This document shows positions 5,692 to 8,712 of a stretch of DNA of 8,712 bases, one piece after another (within the stretch, counting starts at the first letter, position 1; each line of letters starts with the position of its first letter). The notes under the pieces were generated by a model. It was given only the letters and a program-made list of their open reading frames with translations, was not told where the DNA came from and made no database searches. This DNA comes from Opitutaceae bacterium UBA4094 (lineage in GTDB: Bacteria > Verrucomicrobiota > Verrucomicrobiia > Opitutales > Opitutaceae): positions 3,387 to 12,098 of the forward strand of contig DFYA01000043.1 of NCBI GenBank assembly GCA_002382525.1. The letters are read 5' to 3'. The position numbers were made by a program, and so were the translations under genes.

Positions 5692-6270
5692 ATGCTTCCT
5701 GAATTTCTTGAAGACCGAGCCGCCTTGTATGTGTCCGGCGCCCTGACGGAGCCGGAGCGGGAGAACTTCGAACTCGTGCTGGAATTCCATGATGAAGCGA
5801 AAGCGCGCGTGGCTGCGCTGGGAGAGACGATGACGGCGTGCGCCTTGGTGGAGTCGATCGCGACAGAGGCGCAACCGTCGGCCGGTTTGAAGGCGCGTAT
5901 CTTGGCAGACCTCGCCGCGACGCGCGCGGAGCCGGAGGCCGTGGTGGTGACCGGTCCGGATGGCACGATCCAATGGGTCAACGCGGCGTTCACCGACTTG
6001 TGCGGATTTACGTTGGAGGAGTTGAAGGGCAAAAAGCCGGGCGGCTTGTTGCAGGGTTCGGAGACCGATCAGTCGTCGGTGGAGCGTATCCGCGCGTCGT
6101 TACGCGATGTGCGCGCCTGCCGCGAGACGCTGGTGAACTACCACAAAGATGGCAGCCGTTACGTGGTCGATGTGCGGATCGCGCCGGTGCTCGATGACGC
6201 CTCGAGGCCTTGTTGGTTTGTCGCGCGCGAGCGGAAGGTCGACGAGGCGGGTCTTCGCGTGGGCGGCTGA
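5692..6270 (+). CDS. Anti-sigma-factor-like N-terminus fused to a PAS domain, soluble
   Basis: 192 residues in two parts. Residues 1-75 resemble the N-terminal region of RskA/ChrR-type anti-sigma factors: 'RAALYVSGALTEPERENFELVLEF' matches the 'A-x-Y-x-x-GAL-x-x-x-E-x-x-x-FE' helix pair, and 'PSAGLKARILADL' (62-74) matches their characteristic 'P-x-x-LK-x-R-x-L' end. The HxxxCxxC zinc motif is absent (His33 lacks the two Cys). Residues 82-185 form a PAS domain: 'VVVTGPDGTIQWVNAAFTDL', 'GFTLEELKGKKPGGLLQG', 'NYHKDGSRYVVDVRIAPVLDD'. The loop aligned with the LOV photoactive GRNCRFLQ site reads GKKPGGLLQ, so the adduct-forming Cys is replaced by Pro116 and LOV photochemistry is not expected. No membrane segment separates the parts, unlike RskA. 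I infer a cytoplasmic regulator in which PAS sensing could control binding of a partner such as a sigma factor. No sigma gene lies in this window. The ATG at 5692 starts the conserved part; no Shine-Dalgarno is visible. Confidence 0.78.
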   Translation: MLPEFLEDRAALYVSGALTEPERENFELVLEFHDEAKARVAALGETMTACALVESIATEAQPSAGLKARILADLAATRAEPEAVVVTGPDGTIQWVNAAFTDLCGFTLEELKGKKPGGLLQGSETDQSSVERIRASLRDVRACRETLVNYHKDGSRYVVDVRIAPVLDDASRPCWFVARERKVDEAGLRVGG

Positions 6271-6364
6271 GTTTATCAAAACGGTTTCAAAACCGGTTGG
6301 GCCGAGTTACCAAACCAGCCGGAGCTTGTCGGGTGCGGGGATCATTAATTTTACCTACCTCGCC

Positions 6365-6886
6365 ATGTTACCCCGTCGCTACCTCGTGGGCCTCGTTGTG
6401 CCCGTTCTGTTGTTTTCCGCGTGCCAAAATCGGCAGGCGGTATCCACGATCGACATGCGCCGCGCGCCGGCCACCGCGCCGGTGGAAGCGAAACCGGAGT
6501 TGGTGTTGCCGCCCGGCGTGTATGTTTCGCCCGTGCAGCACGGGAACGCCGACTCGGCGTTTACGCAGACGGGCGAATTCCGACGCACGTTTCCCGCGAA
6601 CCAGATCGGTGCGAATCTCGCCTTTACCGCCAACCTGCGCATGCCGCGTCTGGAGGCGGTGGGGCTGGACAACGGCAACTACGAACTTCGGATGCGGTTC
6701 AGCAACGCGACGCAGGAGCCGCTCTACGTTTCCTTGGTGTGCACTTACGAAGGCGAGGCGAACGCCGAGCGGGTGATTCGGTCCGTGGAGTTTCCCGTCA
6801 ACGCATTCCGCGACATCGTGATGGAGCTCGAAGGCAAGTCCGAGCGAAAGCTGAACATCCAGGCCAACGCGGTGCCCGCGCTTTGA
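6365..6886 (+). CDS. Predicted outer-membrane lipoprotein, beta-rich (possibly YcfL-like)
   Basis: 173 residues. The N-terminus MLPRRYLVGLVVPVLLFSAC is a lipoprotein signal: basic Arg4-Arg5, hydrophobic core, and lipobox FSAC with the acylated Cys at position 20. After a Pro/Ala-rich linker (about 30-50), residues 67-170 alternate hydrophobic and polar residues as in a beta-sandwich. The section 'YELRMRFSNATQEPLYVSLVCTYEG' (106-130), followed by 'FPVNAFRDIVMEL' and 'LNIQANAV', broadly recalls the layout of YcfL/DUF1425 lipoproteins. The match is loose and only suggestive. Role is unknown; an envelope accessory function is inferred from location. The ATG at 6365 is fixed by the signal peptide although the frame is open upstream into the PAS gene region. 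No Shine-Dalgarno precedes it. It lies 94 bp after the PAS gene and 130 bp before the next gene. Confidence 0.8.
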   Translation: MLPRRYLVGLVVPVLLFSACQNRQAVSTIDMRRAPATAPVEAKPELVLPPGVYVSPVQHGNADSAFTQTGEFRRTFPANQIGANLAFTANLRMPRLEAVGLDNGNYELRMRFSNATQEPLYVSLVCTYEGEANAERVIRSVEFPVNAFRDIVMELEGKSERKLNIQANAVPAL

Positions 6887-7016
6887 TGCGCCGGTCGGGC
6901 GCTTCTGGCTTGGCGTTCGCGGGGCATCACGGATGCTCTCGGCTTTTCCGTATGCACCGCGATGTGATCCTTTTAATTCGTTTCGTCGTCCTCGCCGCAG
7001 GAGGGCGGGTTAGGGC
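6887..7016 (+). promoter_or_regulatory. Leader of the membrane protein/methyltransferase operon
   Basis: This 130-bp gap contains a -10-like TTTAAT at 6972-6977 without a good -35 at normal spacing, and a strong AGGAGGG at 6999-7005, slightly far (11-12 bases) from the ATG at 7017. A closer GGG at 7013-7015 is poorer. The separate promoter is likely but not proven. Confidence 0.35.
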
Positions 7017-8009
7017 ATGAAACGGTGGGGACTGCTTGGGGTGCAACTTGCGGTGACCGTCGGGTTGCTGGCGTATTTGTTTTCTCGCGACGCGTTCCGG
7101 GCGGACATTGGCGATGTGCTCGCGTCGGCACGGCCCGGTTGGCTACTGGCGGCGGTGCTCGGCGCCGGGGCGGTGAACGCGTTGTGTTGGGTGCGGTGGT
7201 GGTTGTGCCTGCGCATTCTGGGCCTCGAGGTGTCGCTGGGACGTTCTTTGCGGTTTTATGCGATCGGGTTGTTTGCGAGTTTGTTTCTGCTCGGGCCGTT
7301 GGGCGGCGACGCGGTTCGCATCGGGTTGTTGTGGCGCGACGGGCACGCGAAACCGGCGGCGGCGATGTCGGTGATGGTGGACCGCGTCAGCGGGCTCGTG
7401 GCGTTGATCCTCGGCACGGCGGGGTTGACGGCGTTCCGTCTCGAGTGGTTCGCGCAGGACACGTTGTCACTGCGGCTGGTGCAAGGGCTCTGGGTGTATC
7501 TGGCCGGCGCGACGGTGGCGTTGATCGTTTCGCTCGTGGTGAGCCGGCTCGACTGGGCTCAACGCCTTCCGGCGCGGCTGCCGGGACGCGAGCATCTCAT
7601 CGGACTCACGGAAGGTTGGGCCCGGGTGTCGAGGCACGGCGGGCTGGCGCTCGTGGCGGTGGGCCTCTCCATCGTGTCGCTGGTGATTTATTACGGGGTG
7701 TTCGCGGTGTGCACGACGGCGTTCCGGGCGGAGATCGCGTGGGACGACGTGCTCGCGGTGATGCCGGTGGTGGACACGGCGGCGGCGTTGCCGGTGAGCG
7801 TGGCGGGGCTGGGGCTGCGCGAGGCGCTGTTCGAGGTGATGCTGGAACGCCTCGCGGGCGTGCCGCCGGCGACGAGCGTGTTGGTGTCGTTGGGCGGCTT
7901 TGTCAGCATGTCGGTGTGGTGCGCGGCGGGCGCCTTTGGGCTGATGGGCTATCGCGGGGACCGGGCCGGAGCGCCGGTGAAACTTTCGGAACTAGGAGCA
8001 GACGTATGA
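7017..8009 (+). CDS. Lysylphosphatidylglycerol-synthase-type transmembrane protein (UPF0104/AglD-like)
   Basis: 330 residues, polytopic inner-membrane protein of the LPG_synthase_TM family (the flippase-like half of MprF, without the catalytic lysyltransferase domain). Hydrophobic segments appear near 5-22, 42-68, 80-95, 124-140, 155-176, 208-232, 244-262 and 285-312. The family's hallmark loop 'GPLGGDAVRIGLLWRDG' (93-109) is followed by 'AAAMSVMVDRVSGLVALI' (114-131), matching the GGD-x-x-R...SV-x-x-DR-x-x-GL pattern. The late motif 'LPVSVAGLGLREALF' (258-272) is also intact. Members are linked to moving or presenting lipids and lipid-linked sugars; the substrate here is unknown. AGGAGGG lies upstream at 6999-7005. 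The stop overlaps the methyltransferase start (ATGA at 8006-8009), so the two genes are translationally coupled and probably work on the same lipid or lipid-linked product. Confidence 0.9.
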   Translation: MKRWGLLGVQLAVTVGLLAYLFSRDAFRADIGDVLASARPGWLLAAVLGAGAVNALCWVRWWLCLRILGLEVSLGRSLRFYAIGLFASLFLLGPLGGDAVRIGLLWRDGHAKPAAAMSVMVDRVSGLVALILGTAGLTAFRLEWFAQDTLSLRLVQGLWVYLAGATVALIVSLVVSRLDWAQRLPARLPGREHLIGLTEGWARVSRHGGLALVAVGLSIVSLVIYYGVFAVCTTAFRAEIAWDDVLAVMPVVDTAAALPVSVAGLGLREALFEVMLERLAGVPPATSVLVSLGGFVSMSVWCAAGAFGLMGYRGDRAGAPVKLSELGADV

Positions 8010-8656
8010 TCGCAAAAAGCATTGTTAAAAAATTCCCGCGCGACCGGTGGCGCAACGGCTACATCAAGGGCAAGATCGGCACCGATCCGGCTTACGATGC
8101 GGTGTATGAGCAGCTGCGCGGCCGGTCGGGGCCGTTGTGGGACGCGGGCTGCGGCCTCGGTTTGATGGCGTTTTATCTGCGCGAACGCGGTTGGACGGGG
8201 GACGTGCTGGGCTCCGACCTGAGCGAAGAGAAGATCGCGTTGGGCAACGAGGTGGCGCGCGATCATTACGCGGGCGTGCGACTGATGGTGGGTTCGATGA
8301 CGGAACCCCCCGAGGGGTTTCTCGGCAGCGTGACGTTGATCGATGTGTTGCACTACGTGGATACGCCGACGCAGCAGCGCATGCTGGAACGCGTGCGCAC
8401 CCTGGTGGCGCCGGACGGCGTGGCGGTGATCCGTTTCACGGCGCGCGACCGGTCGTGGCGGTATTACGCGACGGTGCTCGAAGAGCTGTTTGTGCGAGGC
8501 AGCGGTTGGATCAGCGGCGGGCGCATTTGTTTTCCCACCTGCGACGAGGTGGTAAACGGCTTCGAGGCCGCCGGCTGGCAGACGACGATCCGACCGCTGT
8601 GGGGCCGCACGCCCTTCAATAGCTACCTGCTGGTGGCGACGCCGCCGCGCGCGTAA
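8006..8656 (+). CDS. Class I SAM-dependent methyltransferase
   Basis: 216 residues with a Rossmann-type methyltransferase core. Motif I is 'LWDAGCGLGLMAFYL' (44-58), giving the glycine-rich SAM loop. The acidic residue after strand 2 is Asp71 in 'VLGSDLSEEKI'. Motif IV-like 'VTLIDVLHYVD' (109-119) and a later strand 'LVAPDGVAVIRF' (133-144) follow. The N-terminal segment 'RNGYIKGKIGTDPAYDAVYEQL' (16-37), with a K-x-x-x-DP-x-Y pattern before motif I, reminds me of methyltransferases in aryl-polyene/flexirubin-type clusters; that is recollection, not a search result. The substrate is unknown. The start is well supported: AGGAG at 7994-7998 lies seven bases before the ATG, which overlaps the stop of the membrane protein gene by 4 bp. 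The same frame is open through the upstream gene, but that part is non-protein-like. Confidence 0.92.
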   Translation: MIAKSIVKKFPRDRWRNGYIKGKIGTDPAYDAVYEQLRGRSGPLWDAGCGLGLMAFYLRERGWTGDVLGSDLSEEKIALGNEVARDHYAGVRLMVGSMTEPPEGFLGSVTLIDVLHYVDTPTQQRMLERVRTLVAPDGVAVIRFTARDRSWRYYATVLEELFVRGSGWISGGRICFPTCDEVVNGFEAAGWQTTIRPLWGRTPFNSYLLVATPPRA

Positions 8657-8712
8657 CCCGTATCCCTACGCTGGTTACAGCGTGCAGCCGCCGATCGATG
8701 CGGGACTGCTCG
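8657..8712. other. Right edge with a short hairpin; next gene not determined
   Basis: ACGCTG and CAGCGT (8668-8673 and 8678-8683) form a perfect 6-bp stem with a GTTA loop 11 bases after the methyltransferase stop. No T-tract follows. One plus-strand frame through the edge is open and would read PPIDAGLL after a GTG at 8682. The minus strand is also open in one frame and stops at 8675 in another. The window ends too soon to choose. Confidence 0.3.

Noticed and set aside
5938..6240. PAS domain as a LOV photoreceptor
   Set aside because: The position of the flavin-adduct Cys in GRNCRFLQ is Pro116 in GKKPGGLLQ, so canonical LOV chemistry is not possible.
6280..6298. CGGTT-TCAA-AACCG hairpin after the PAS gene as a terminator
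   Set aside because: Only five clean base pairs and no T-tract downstream.
7025..8005. Apparent long fusion frame reading into the methyltransferase
   Set aside because: The upstream part is out of frame with the clear LPG-synthase-type gene and is Gly/Arg/Val-rich. The ATG at 8006 with AGGAG is the proper start.
1..8712. CRISPR arrays, insertion sequences, tRNA or rRNA genes
   Set aside because: No regularly spaced direct repeats, transposase motifs, terminal inverted repeats or RNA-gene signatures were seen on either strand by eye.

Overview
The window is high-GC chromosomal DNA from a Gram-negative bacterium. A lipoprotein with a lipobox, a secreted PRC/BON protein and inner-membrane families point to a diderm cell. 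The gene mix, the GC content and the scarcity of Shine-Dalgarno sites would fit a verrucomicrobial (Opitutaceae-like) genome. That placement is an inference from general impression; no rRNA or marker gene is present to prove it. No mobile element, CRISPR array, tRNA or rRNA gene was seen.

Left part (1-3324): three genes on the minus strand. An exported protein with two PRC-barrel domains and a C-terminal BON domain (118-1239) is separated by about 460 bp from a two-component pair. In that pair a soluble PAS histidine kinase (2140-3324) runs directly into a single-domain response regulator (1701-2147), with an 8-bp overlap. The gap at 1240-1700 holds only a doubtful 60-codon basic ORF.

Middle (3325-4316): an intergenic region with a 12-bp palindrome (3542-3553), a likely real 37-codon gene on the plus strand (3579-3692), a block of GC-rich inverted repeats (3695-3765), and a minus-strand gene for an unrecognised acidic 128-residue protein (3780-4166) with a possible leaderless promoter.

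Right part (4317-8656): five plus-strand genes. They are a DUF418/YeiB-type membrane protein, a small soluble protein joining an anti-sigma-factor-like N-terminus to a PAS domain, a lipoprotein, a lysylphosphatidylglycerol-synthase-type membrane protein (UPF0104/AglD-like), and a class I SAM methyltransferase. The last two overlap by 4 bp (ATGA) and are clearly one translationally coupled unit. They may be the leading edge of a lipid or aryl-polyene-type cluster continuing beyond the window.

The genes suggest envelope maintenance (PRC/BON protein, lipoprotein, DUF418, LPG-synthase-type protein) and intracellular signalling (PAS kinase and regulator, PAS/anti-sigma-like protein). The most unusual items are the anti-sigma-like/PAS fusion without zinc motif or membrane anchor, the 37-codon gene, and the inverted-repeat block beside it.
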